From Microbispora triticiradicis (lineage in GTDB: Bacteria; Actinomycetota; Actinomycetes; Streptosporangiales; Streptosporangiaceae): DNA of 64,000 nucleotides. Position numbers and translations under genes: made by a program. Location: NCBI GenBank assembly GCA_003260025.2, contig QFZU02000071.1, forward strand, positions 45,168-109,167. The letters are read 5' to 3'. Positions 47,334 to 55,879 of the stretch are shown here, piece after piece; positions within the stretch are counted from its first letter, which is position 1, and every line of letters starts with the position of its first letter. Under the pieces are notes generated by a model. The model was not told the origin of the DNA and did no database searches. It saw nothing but the letters and a program-made list of their open reading frames with translations.

Positions 47334-47352
47334 TACTTTGATCACCAAAGTA
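47334..47352. promoter_or_regulatory. Inverted repeat upstream of methyltransferase copy 2
   Basis: TACTTTG-ATCAC-CAAAGTA, seven-base perfect arms around a five-base centre, lies 25 bp upstream of the start. It is a candidate operator; no regulator is known. Copy 1 of the methyltransferase has no such element upstream. Confidence 0.5.
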
Positions 47353-47435
47353 GCCGACAAATCGGGATTCGGCGCACCAAAATGGGAATTGACCGACATA
47401 CTTGACCGCTGTCGAGCGGGGCCTCGGCCGGTCGG

Positions 47436-49058
<1,623 letters not shown>

Positions 49059-49307
49059 CCTGTGATCGCTCCAGACTCGGCGCCCGCGCACGAGTGATCG
49101 GCCCGCGCGCCGAGACCGGCCGTGCGGGCGATGGATCCGTTCCTCCGTAAGCCGCGGGTATCGCCGTACGGGACGACGACCGGACGCGCGGGCAGGCGGA
49201 GTTTCGCAGCGGACACCTGGACTCCTTCACAGGAGAAGGGATGCGGCTGCGAGATGGCGACAGCGGCCGAGCCCGTGGCAACGAAGCAGCGTCGGCCGAT
49301 GCCCGAC

Positions 49308-49337
49308 ATCACACCTAAGAAGAAGGGAATGTGTCAA
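49308..49337 (-). promoter_or_regulatory. Predicted promoter of the GH1 gene
   Basis: On the minus strand TTGACA (49337-49332) and TGTGAT (49313-49308) are 18 bases apart. The -35 is perfect for sigma-70. The leader to the GH1 ATG would be about 240 bases; I see no riboswitch or open frame in it. Confidence 0.5.
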
Positions 49338-49375
49338 GTCACAGAAACGTAACTGTGGGAAATTTCGATTACGGG

Positions 49376-49429
49376 TTGCGAGCGGCCCAGGAAGTACGTA
49401 CTTTGTGAGAACGGTCCATGAAACCGGTT
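49376..49429 (+). promoter_or_regulatory. lacI-type gene promoter with operator AACCGGTT
   Basis: TTGCGA (49376-49381), 17 bases, TACTTT (49399-49404): a good promoter for the regulator gene. The palindrome AACCGGTT (49422-49429, in TGAAACCGGTTACA) falls just after the predicted start site, as expected for autorepression by a LacI-family protein. Confidence 0.65.
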
Positions 49430-49456
49430 ACAGCGAGATGCGATAGCGTTTGGTCC

Positions 49457-50470
49457 GTGGCAACGATCAGAGAGCTGGCGCGCCTGTGCGGCGTGTCCCC
49501 GGCGACCGTCTCCCGAGTGTTCAACAATCCCGAGGTAGTCAACGCGAAAACCAGGGAGCAGGTCCTGCGGACGGCCCGCCAGATCGGCTACCTGCCCAAC
49601 GAGTCGGCGCGCACGCTGGCCACCAAGAAGTCCTTCATGGTCGGCCTGCTGTGGGACACCGACCACCGCCGCCCCGGCTGGCGCCATCCGTTCTTCCAGG
49701 AGATCCTGATCGGCCTGAAGACGGCGCTCAGCGGGCGCGGATATCACCTGCTCATGCTCGCCACCAGCGGGGAGCACACCGACGACGCGTACGTGCGGGC
49801 CGCCCGCAGGCACAACCTGGACGGCGTGGTGATGATCGACAGCGGCACCTGGGATCCGTCGCTGCGGCACCTCGCCGAGTCGGGGGTGCCCTGCGTCAGC
49901 CTCGACCGTCCCGTGCAGGGCCCCAAGGCCACATACGTGACCTCCGACAACGTGGGCGGCGCCCGCCAGGCCGTACGGCACCTGCACGAGCAGGGCCGGC
50001 AGGCCATCGCCACGATCACCGGGCCCGCGCACACCCGGCCGGGGGCGGAGCGCCTGCAGGGCTACCAGGAGGAACTGGCCCTGCTGCGCCTGCCGTACCG
50101 GCCCGAGCACGTGGCCGAGGGGGACTTCTACGTCACCGGCGGGGAGGCGGCGATGCGGCGGCTGCTGGAGACGGACGAACGGCCCGACGCGGTGTTCGTC
50201 GCGGGCGACGAGATGGCCGTCGGCGCGCTGCGCGCGATCTCCGAGGCCGGACTGAAGGTGCCCGAGGACATCGCGGTGGTCGGGTTCGACGACATAGAGG
50301 TCGCGGCCCTCGTGCCCCCCGGCCTGACGACGATCGCCCAGGACAAGGACGGTTTCGGCGCGGCCGCCGCGGAGGCCCTGGTCTCCATGATCAACGGCGC
50401 CGACGCCCCGCCCGCCCGGATCCTGCCCACGACACTCGTCGTACGGGGCTCCAGCACGCGCGCGATCTGA
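49457..50470 (+). CDS. LacI family transcriptional regulator
   Basis: 338 residues. GTG 49457 (VATIRELARLCGVSPATVSR) is preferred over ATG 49418 because it begins directly at the helix-turn-helix and because the operator-like AACCGGTT lies inside the longer version. The hinge and sugar-binding domain follow (GLLWDTDHRRPGWRHPFFQE, ITGPAHTRPGAERLQGYQEE, VAGDEMAVGALRAISEAGLK, VVGFDDIEVAALVPPGLTTI). It probably represses itself and the divergent GH1 gene until a beta-glucoside binds. Confidence 0.92.
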   Translation: MATIRELARLCGVSPATVSRVFNNPEVVNAKTREQVLRTARQIGYLPNESARTLATKKSFMVGLLWDTDHRRPGWRHPFFQEILIGLKTALSGRGYHLLMLATSGEHTDDAYVRAARRHNLDGVVMIDSGTWDPSLRHLAESGVPCVSLDRPVQGPKATYVTSDNVGGARQAVRHLHEQGRQAIATITGPAHTRPGAERLQGYQEELALLRLPYRPEHVAEGDFYVTGGEAAMRRLLETDERPDAVFVAGDEMAVGALRAISEAGLKVPEDIAVVGFDDIEVAALVPPGLTTIAQDKDGFGAAAAEALVSMINGADAPPARILPTTLVVRGSSTRAI

Positions 50471-50582
50471 CGGCCGCCGTGGCGGGACGGTTCACCGGCG
50501 AAAAGAGCGGTTTCGGGCGAATTTGCCGCCGGAGCCGCTTATCGTGATGGGGCATCCCTGTGCCTCACCCCCGGAGACCCAC

Positions 50583-50888
50583 GTGTCCGAGCACTCCTGG
50601 CCTGTCCGCATCCGCGCCGAGTTCGCGCAGCGTGTGCTGGACCTGCGGCACCAGCACCCGGGCGTCCTCGCCTCGCTGGACCAGCACATGGCCGCCGTCC
50701 GGCAGGCCATCTCGGGCCTCGGCGAGCGGGTCGGGCCGTCCTCGCTGCTCGCCTATCTGATCGGTTTCTGGGACGGGGCCCAGGAGAAGGGCTGGCGGAC
50801 GCCCGGGCCGGACCAGCCGCTCGACTTCGCCGTCCTGCGCATGACCGCGGTCTGCCTGCTGCTCGACACCGCCGCCGAACCCGCCTGA
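50583..50888 (+). CDS. Small alpha-helical protein, DUF6401-like
   Basis: 101 residues from GTG 50583 with GGAG upstream. Hallmarks: LASLDQHMAAVRQAISGLGE, LLAYLIGFWDGAQEKGWRTP, and the C-terminal VLRMTAVCLLL. This is the pattern I associate with actinobacterial DUF6401 proteins, small helical proteins often found near natural-product genes. The identification is from memory. A hairpin terminator follows (50921-50949). Confidence 0.65.
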   Translation: MSEHSWPVRIRAEFAQRVLDLRHQHPGVLASLDQHMAAVRQAISGLGERVGPSSLLAYLIGFWDGAQEKGWRTPGPDQPLDFAVLRMTAVCLLLDTAAEPA

Positions 50889-50920
50889 CGCCACGCCGGC
50901 CCCGCCCGGTTGAAACGGGT

Positions 50921-50949
50921 GCGGGGCGCCCCTGGACGGGACGCCCCGC
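50921..50949. terminator. Hairpin between convergent genes
   Basis: GCGGGGCG (50921-50928) pairs with CGCCCCGC (50942-50949), and the pairing extends inward through GCCC/GGGA. It lies between the DUF6401-like and mechanosensitive-channel-like genes and can serve both strands. Confidence 0.72.
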
Positions 50950-50973
50950 GAAACGCGACGGAGGAGACGGCGG

Positions 50974-52086
50974 TCAGCGCACCGGCGGAGGCTCCTCCGG
51001 CGGCGTGGGCCACGAGGAGGCGGGACCCGCCTCACCCGGGGCCGCCTGACCGGGGTTCGGTTCACTGCGCGCCGACCGACCGCGCGGGTCCGCCGGGCTG
51101 ATCGGGGTGGTCGCCGCGCCCGGAGCGGCCGGCGCGCCCTCCTGCGGGTACGCGCCCTCCTGCGGGTACGCGCCCTCCTGCGGGTACGCGCCCTCCTGCG
51201 GGTACCCCGTGGTCGGGCTCTCCGGGGACATCGGCTGCGGAGACACCGGGGCCTGCGGGGAGCCGGCGGTCTGCGGGTACGCGGTGCGCGCCGGCTGGGC
51301 GAAGGCGCCGGCCGTCTGGCGCGGGTAGGTCTCCCGCGGCATGGCCTCCTGCGGCACGTGGACGGTCTCCATCGCGTCGGAGCGGCCCTGGCTGTAGGCG
51401 GCCGCCTGGGCGCGGATGGTCTCGGTCTCCACCTCCGCACGGTTCAGCCAGTGCTCCCAGCGCTGCTGCATGGGCCGCACCAGCCCGCCGCCGACGCCCA
51501 CGATGACGACTCCGGCGACGGCCGCCAGGAAGGCGATCAGGACCGGCGTGGTGACGGTGGTCGCGACCTCGATCTGGTTGAGCGCCGCGATGACGCCGAG
51601 GCCGATGATGAAGACCGACGCGATCGTGGCGAGCGTCCTGCCGTACGACAGGGAGCCCAGCGCCGCGCTCACGATGTCCTTGACGGCCCTGGCGATGGCG
51701 GTGGCGACCACGATGATCACGATCGCCACGGCGGCCTTGGGCAGCCAGGCCACGACGCCGGCGAGCAGGGCGCTGACCGGGTTGGGGCCGAAGACGGAGA
51801 AGGCGATCTGCAGCGTCACCAGCAGGATCGCGTAGTAGACCAGTTTCGCGAGCAGGTCGGACGCGTCGTACTTGCTGCGCGCGAGCACCCGTCCCACGCC
51901 GCCGCGTTCGACCCAGCGGTCGAACCCGACGCGTTCGAGTACGGCGTCCACCACCTTGCGCAGGGCCTTGGCGACCAGCCAGCCCACCACCAGGACGACG
52001 ACGAATGCGAGGAACTTGGGGACGAAGGTGACGACCGACGACCAGGCGTCGGCCACTCCTCTTCCCCAGTCGACCGGAGCGGCCAT
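50974..52086 (-). CDS. Mechanosensitive ion channel-like membrane protein (CmpX/TM-helix repeat type)
   Basis: 370 residues. Four to five transmembrane segments: FLAFVVVLVVGWLVAKALRK, YYAILLVTLQIAFSVFG, AVAIVIIVVATAIARAV, IASVFIIGLGVIAAL and VLIAFLAAVAGVVIVGVGGG. The helix pair with the RKVVDAVLERVGFDRWVERG linker matches the conserved TM-helix repeat of small-conductance-channel relatives. A ~120-residue disordered Pro/Gln/Tyr tail contains four exact AYPQEG units. It may sense membrane tension or salt stress. The tail could bind partners; length varies in relatives. Confidence 0.82.
   Translation of the reverse strand: MAAPVDWGRGVADAWSSVVTFVPKFLAFVVVLVVGWLVAKALRKVVDAVLERVGFDRWVERGGVGRVLARSKYDASDLLAKLVYYAILLVTLQIAFSVFGPNPVSALLAGVVAWLPKAAVAIVIIVVATAIARAVKDIVSAALGSLSYGRTLATIASVFIIGLGVIAALNQIEVATTVTTPVLIAFLAAVAGVVIVGVGGGLVRPMQQRWEHWLNRAEVETETIRAQAAAYSQGRSDAMETVHVPQEAMPRETYPRQTAGAFAQPARTAYPQTAGSPQAPVSPQPMSPESPTTGYPQEGAYPQEGAYPQEGAYPQEGAPAAPGAATTPISPADPRGRSARSEPNPGQAAPGEAGPASSWPTPPEEPPPVR
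51136..51207 (-). repeat. 18-bp tandem repeats coding AYPQEG
   Basis: Four identical 18-bp units, plus partial flanking ones, each encoding Ala-Tyr-Pro-Gln-Glu-Gly in the tail of the mechanosensitive-channel-like protein. Such identical copies are prone to slippage. Confidence 0.85.
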
Positions 52087-52341
52087 AAGTCCTCCTGTTC
52101 AGAGCCTTCCACCGCCGGGGCGGGGACCTACGAGGGCGGCAGCTACCCGGTGACCCGCGTCTCATTCGCGGCCGTGTCCGCCCCCGCACGCACGGCGACC
52201 GCCCTTCCCGGCGATGACGCAGGTCACACGCCGCGGGGGCCGCGCCGAAAAAGCACCGAAAAAAGCGGCAGAAAACGCGCGAACCATCCGCGCCCGGCCC
52301 GCTCAGGACCCGCTCAGGTTCACTCAGGCGACTCAGGCGAC

Positions 52342-53166
52342 TCAGGCCAGGCGGACGACCTCGACCACGACCTCCTGGCGTCCGGAGACCATGCCCTGGT
52401 AGACGCCCTTGATGGGCGGCACGTCCGTGTAGTCCCTGCCCCTGCCGACGACGACGTGGGCCTCGCCGCCTCTCGTGCGGTTGGTCGGGTCGAGGGCGTT
52501 CCACTCTCCCGTCCAGTACTCGATCCACGCGTGGCTCTGCCCGGCGACCGCCTCGCCGATCTCCGCCTCGGGCCGGGGGTGCAGATATCCCGAGACGTAC
52601 CTCGCCGGGATGTCCGCGGCGCGTAGCAGCGCCACCGTGAGATGCGCCATGTCCTGGCAGACGCCCTTGCCGTGCTCCCAGACCTCCTGCGCGCTGGTGC
52701 GCACGCCCGTCGCCCCCGGCACGTACGCGATCCGCTCGTTGACGTGCCACGCGAGCGCCTCGGCCGCCTCGTGCGCGTCCAGCCCCTCCGCACGCTCCCG
52801 GGCGTCCGCCGCCAGCCCGGGCGAGATCGCGGTCTGCGGGGTCGGCCGGAGCAGTTCGCCCACGGGCCCGCCGGCCGCGCGCAGGTCGTCCCGGGCCGAC
52901 GGCACGCCGAGCGGCGGCGCGGCGGAGGTGTCCACCCGGGCGTACGACTCGATGGTCAGCGACCGGTGCGGCGCGGGCAGGTCGAAGACGCCGACGATCG
53001 TCCCCCAGTGGTCGGTGTAGGTCCAGACGGGCGCCGAGGGACGGACGACCAGCCGCCGCTCCAGCGTGGTCTGGCCGCGGTCGCTCAGCGGGGTCATCCT
53101 GACCTCGTTGTACGACGCGGAGGCCGAGCCGTCGTAGTCGAACCGGGTGACATGACTGATCTTCAC
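52342..53166 (-). CDS. Transglutaminase-like family protein
   Basis: 274 residues from GTG 53166, which overlaps the stop of the alpha-E gene (GTGA). The N-terminal ~110 residues are the bacterial transglutaminase-like N domain (KISHVTRFDYDGSASASYNE). The catalytic triad is Cys in HGKGVCQDMAHLTVALLRAA, His in GQSHAWIEYWTGEWNALDP, and Asp in the same phrase. With CP ATP-grasp and alpha-E upstream it forms a conserved three-gene unit predicted to make or modify a peptide; the real product is unknown. Confidence 0.92.
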   Translation of the reverse strand: MKISHVTRFDYDGSASASYNEVRMTPLSDRGQTTLERRLVVRPSAPVWTYTDHWGTIVGVFDLPAPHRSLTIESYARVDTSAAPPLGVPSARDDLRAAGGPVGELLRPTPQTAISPGLAADARERAEGLDAHEAAEALAWHVNERIAYVPGATGVRTSAQEVWEHGKGVCQDMAHLTVALLRAADIPARYVSGYLHPRPEAEIGEAVAGQSHAWIEYWTGEWNALDPTNRTRGGEAHVVVGRGRDYTDVPPIKGVYQGMVSGRQEVVVEVVRLA

Positions 53167-54113
53167 GCGCCAGCCCACGAGGAGCCTCCCCTCACCCAGC
53201 CCGCCGGGGCGGCGCCGGGGAAGAACCGGTCGCCGATCGCGAGCATGGCCGCCGCGCCCGCCTCCCGGATCTCGTCGAGCAGCCGGGGAAGCCGGGCGGG
53301 CAGCGCGGCCGTGTCGGCGTACTCCAGCGTCATCCGGACCCGGCCGATCGCGGCCCGCGCGGCGTCGGCCGTGCCCGCGCGGCCCTGGTTCGGGGCGAGT
53401 TCGGCCAGGCACCGCTCGGCGGTGGCGAGGGCGTGCACGACCGACCGGGGGAACAACCGGTCGAGCAGCAGGAACTCCAGCACCTTCGTGCTGTCGCCCC
53501 GGTGCGTGCGGGTGAACGACTCGTCGGCGCCGCACGCCTCCAGCAGCATCCGCCAGGCCGCCGGATCGGCGAGGAGACCGGTCTGCACGGCGATCAGGCG
53601 CGAGGTCATGTCGGCCCGTTCGAGGCTGCGCCCGAGCACCAGGAACCGCCACCCGTCGTCCCTGCTCATCGTGGCGTCGGCCAGTCCGGCCAGCAGCGCC
53701 GCCCGCTCCCTGACGTACCGCAGGTACACGTGCGGCCCGAGCCGTTCGGCGGCGGCCCGCGTCTCCGGCAGGGCGTTCCAGGTGACGTTGAGGCACTCCC
53801 ACACCTCGGTGGAGATGATCTCGCGGACGCCCCGGGCGTTCTCCCGGGCCGCGCGCAGGCAGCCCGCGATCGAGCCGGGATCGGCCGGGTCGTAGGCGAG
53901 CCGGCGCACCATCGTCGCGGCCGTCGGCGGGCCGGCGTCCGGGACGGGCAGCGGGTGGCCGAGGATCGCGAAGACCGCCGTCGCGTCGTCCTCGCCCGCC
54001 AGGGCGCGACGCAGCGAGACGTCGAGGATCCGGGCGATGTCGTCGGCGCGTTCGACGTAGCGCCCGATCCAGTACAGGGTCTCGGCGATCCGGCTCAGCA
54101 GGTCTCTCGCCAC
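53163..54113 (-). CDS. Alpha-E domain protein
   Basis: 316 residues, GTG start with GGGAGAGG upstream. The family opening is LLSRIAETLYWIGRYVERAD, and later come VREIISTEVWECLNVTWNAL, FLVLGRSLERADMTSRLIAV and a conserved RTHRGDSTKVLEFLLLDRLF. The fold is an all-alpha bundle of unknown reaction that always neighbours CP ATP-grasp and transglutaminase-like genes. It begins 36 bp after the ATP-grasp gene and overlaps the transglutaminase start. Confidence 0.92.
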   Translation of the reverse strand: MARDLLSRIAETLYWIGRYVERADDIARILDVSLRRALAGEDDATAVFAILGHPLPVPDAGPPTAATMVRRLAYDPADPGSIAGCLRAARENARGVREIISTEVWECLNVTWNALPETRAAAERLGPHVYLRYVRERAALLAGLADATMSRDDGWRFLVLGRSLERADMTSRLIAVQTGLLADPAAWRMLLEACGADESFTRTHRGDSTKVLEFLLLDRLFPRSVVHALATAERCLAELAPNQGRAGTADAARAAIGRVRMTLEYADTAALPARLPRLLDEIREAGAAAMLAIGDRFFPGAAPAGWVRGGSSWAGA

Positions 54114-54148
54114 TGCCCTCTCCCTTCTGTGGGTGATGGTGCCGCCGA

Positions 54149-55684
54149 TCACTGCTGCCCGGCGTCCCAGGCGGCGCCGCGGCTCGGCTCCCACCACGGC
54201 GGCGGCCCGGCCACCGCGGTGGAAGCCGGACCCGGCGCCGCACCGGGCACGGGACCGCCCTCGGCGGGCAGCACCCAGGTGTCCTTGGAGCCGCCGCCCT
54301 GGCTGGAGTTGACCACGAGCTCTCCCTCGGGCAGCGCGACCCGGGTGAGCCCGCCGGGCAGCAGCCAGACGTCGTCGCCGTCGTTGACCGCGAACGGCCG
54401 CAGGTCGATGTGCCGGGGACGCGGCAGGTCGCCGATCAGGCTGGGGGCGGTCGACAGCGCGACCGGCCGCTGCGCCACCCAGCCCCGCGGGTCGGCCCGC
54501 ACGGTCTCCGACAGCTCCCGCAACGTCTCCTCCGACGCCCGGGGGCCGATCACGATGCCCTTGCCGCCGGCGCCGTCCACCGGCTTGAGCACCAGGTCGC
54601 CGATGCGCGACAGCACCCACTCCAGCGTCTCCGGGTCCTCCAGGCGGTAGGACTCGACGTTGCCGATCAGCGGTTCCTCGCCCAGGTAGTAGCGCATGAG
54701 GTCCGGCACGTACGTGTAGACGAGCTTGTCGTCGGCGACCCCGTTGCCGACGGCGTTGGCGATCGTCACGTGCCCGGCCCTGGCGGCGTTGAGCAGCCCC
54801 GGGCAGCCGAGGGTGGAGTCCCAGCGGAAGTGGAGGGGATCGAGGTAGTCGTCGTCCACCCTCCGGTAGATCACGTGGACCGGGCGCCTGCCGTTCGTGG
54901 TGCGCATGTGGACCCGGTTGTCCTCGCAGACCAGGTCGCGGCCCTCGACCAGCTCGACGCCCATGAGGCGGGCGAGCAGGGCGTGCTCGAAGTAGGCCGC
55001 GTTGTGGACGCCCGGCGTCAGGATCACGACGGCCGGGTCGGTCACGTGCTCGGGAGCGGCCCTCCGCAGCGCGGCGAGCAGGCGGGCGGGATACTCCTCG
55101 ACCGGCCGCACCCGCTGCTCGGCGAACAGCGCCGGCAGCGTGCGGCTCATCGCCAGCCGGTTCTCCAGGACGTAGCTGACCCCGCTGGGCGTGCGGACGT
55201 TGTCCTCCAGCACCCGGAAGCCGCCGTCCTCGTCCCTGACGATGTCGATCCCGGCGACGTGCACGCGGACGCGCGCCGCGATGCCGTCGGCCGCCCGGTG
55301 GAAGTGCGGCGAGGAGTGCAGCAGCCGCCAGGGCACCACGCCGTCGTGGAACGCCCGGCGCTCGCCGTACACGTCGTCGAGGAACGCCTCCAGAGTCCGC
55401 ACGCGCTGCCGTACGGCTCTGGCGATGAGGTCCCACTCGGCCGCGTCGAGCACCCGGGGGACCAGGTCGAGCGGGAACGGCCGCTCCTCCCCCGCGTAGT
55501 CGAAGGTCACCCCGCGGTCGGTGAACACCCGGGCGAGCTGGTCGGCCCGGTAGCGGAGTTCCTCGGCCCCGAGGGGCTGCAGGGCCGCGAACAGCGCCTG
55601 GTACGCCGGCCGGGGCACGCCCGGCCGCTCGAACATCTCGTCCCAGGCGTCGGCCAGTGCGTACGAGTCAAAGATGTCCGCCAT
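54149..55684 (-). CDS. Circularly permuted ATP-grasp family protein
   Basis: 511 residues. CP-ATP-grasp landmarks are GGFRVLEDNVRTPSGVSYVL, VILTPGVHNAAYFEHALLAR, VEGRDLVCEDNRVHMRT, VHVIYRRVDDDYLDPLHF, NAVGNGVADDKLVYTYVPDL and LVLKPVDGAGGKGIVIG (nucleotide loop). It probably ligates an amino group to an acyl chain using ATP. The C-terminal ~35 residues are Pro/Gly-rich. It is the first gene of the three-gene minus-strand operon. The 195 bp to the divergent GH35 gene contain both promoters. Confidence 0.93.
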   Translation of the reverse strand: MADIFDSYALADAWDEMFERPGVPRPAYQALFAALQPLGAEELRYRADQLARVFTDRGVTFDYAGEERPFPLDLVPRVLDAAEWDLIARAVRQRVRTLEAFLDDVYGERRAFHDGVVPWRLLHSSPHFHRAADGIAARVRVHVAGIDIVRDEDGGFRVLEDNVRTPSGVSYVLENRLAMSRTLPALFAEQRVRPVEEYPARLLAALRRAAPEHVTDPAVVILTPGVHNAAYFEHALLARLMGVELVEGRDLVCEDNRVHMRTTNGRRPVHVIYRRVDDDYLDPLHFRWDSTLGCPGLLNAARAGHVTIANAVGNGVADDKLVYTYVPDLMRYYLGEEPLIGNVESYRLEDPETLEWVLSRIGDLVLKPVDGAGGKGIVIGPRASEETLRELSETVRADPRGWVAQRPVALSTAPSLIGDLPRPRHIDLRPFAVNDGDDVWLLPGGLTRVALPEGELVVNSSQGGGSKDTWVLPAEGGPVPGAAPGPASTAVAGPPPWWEPSRGAAWDAGQQ

Positions 55685-55879
55685 GTGCGGAGGTTAGACA
55701 AGCGATGTTTCGCCCGGCGGCTCGCCGTGTATCAGCCCCGTGCCACGCGCGTTGCCGTGACGTGAGCCCGCGCCCTTCCGCCGCTCCGTAACCGTTGACG
55801 TTTGTTGGGGCGCTAGTCAAACTAATCCCGGAAGATCGCACGAGGAGACACCCCCGCCCCGACGATCGGAAGGCCGGTA

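Noticed and set aside
49059..49307. Riboswitch in the long GH1 leader
   Set aside because: No recognised aptamer or terminator/antiterminator pair could be seen by eye.
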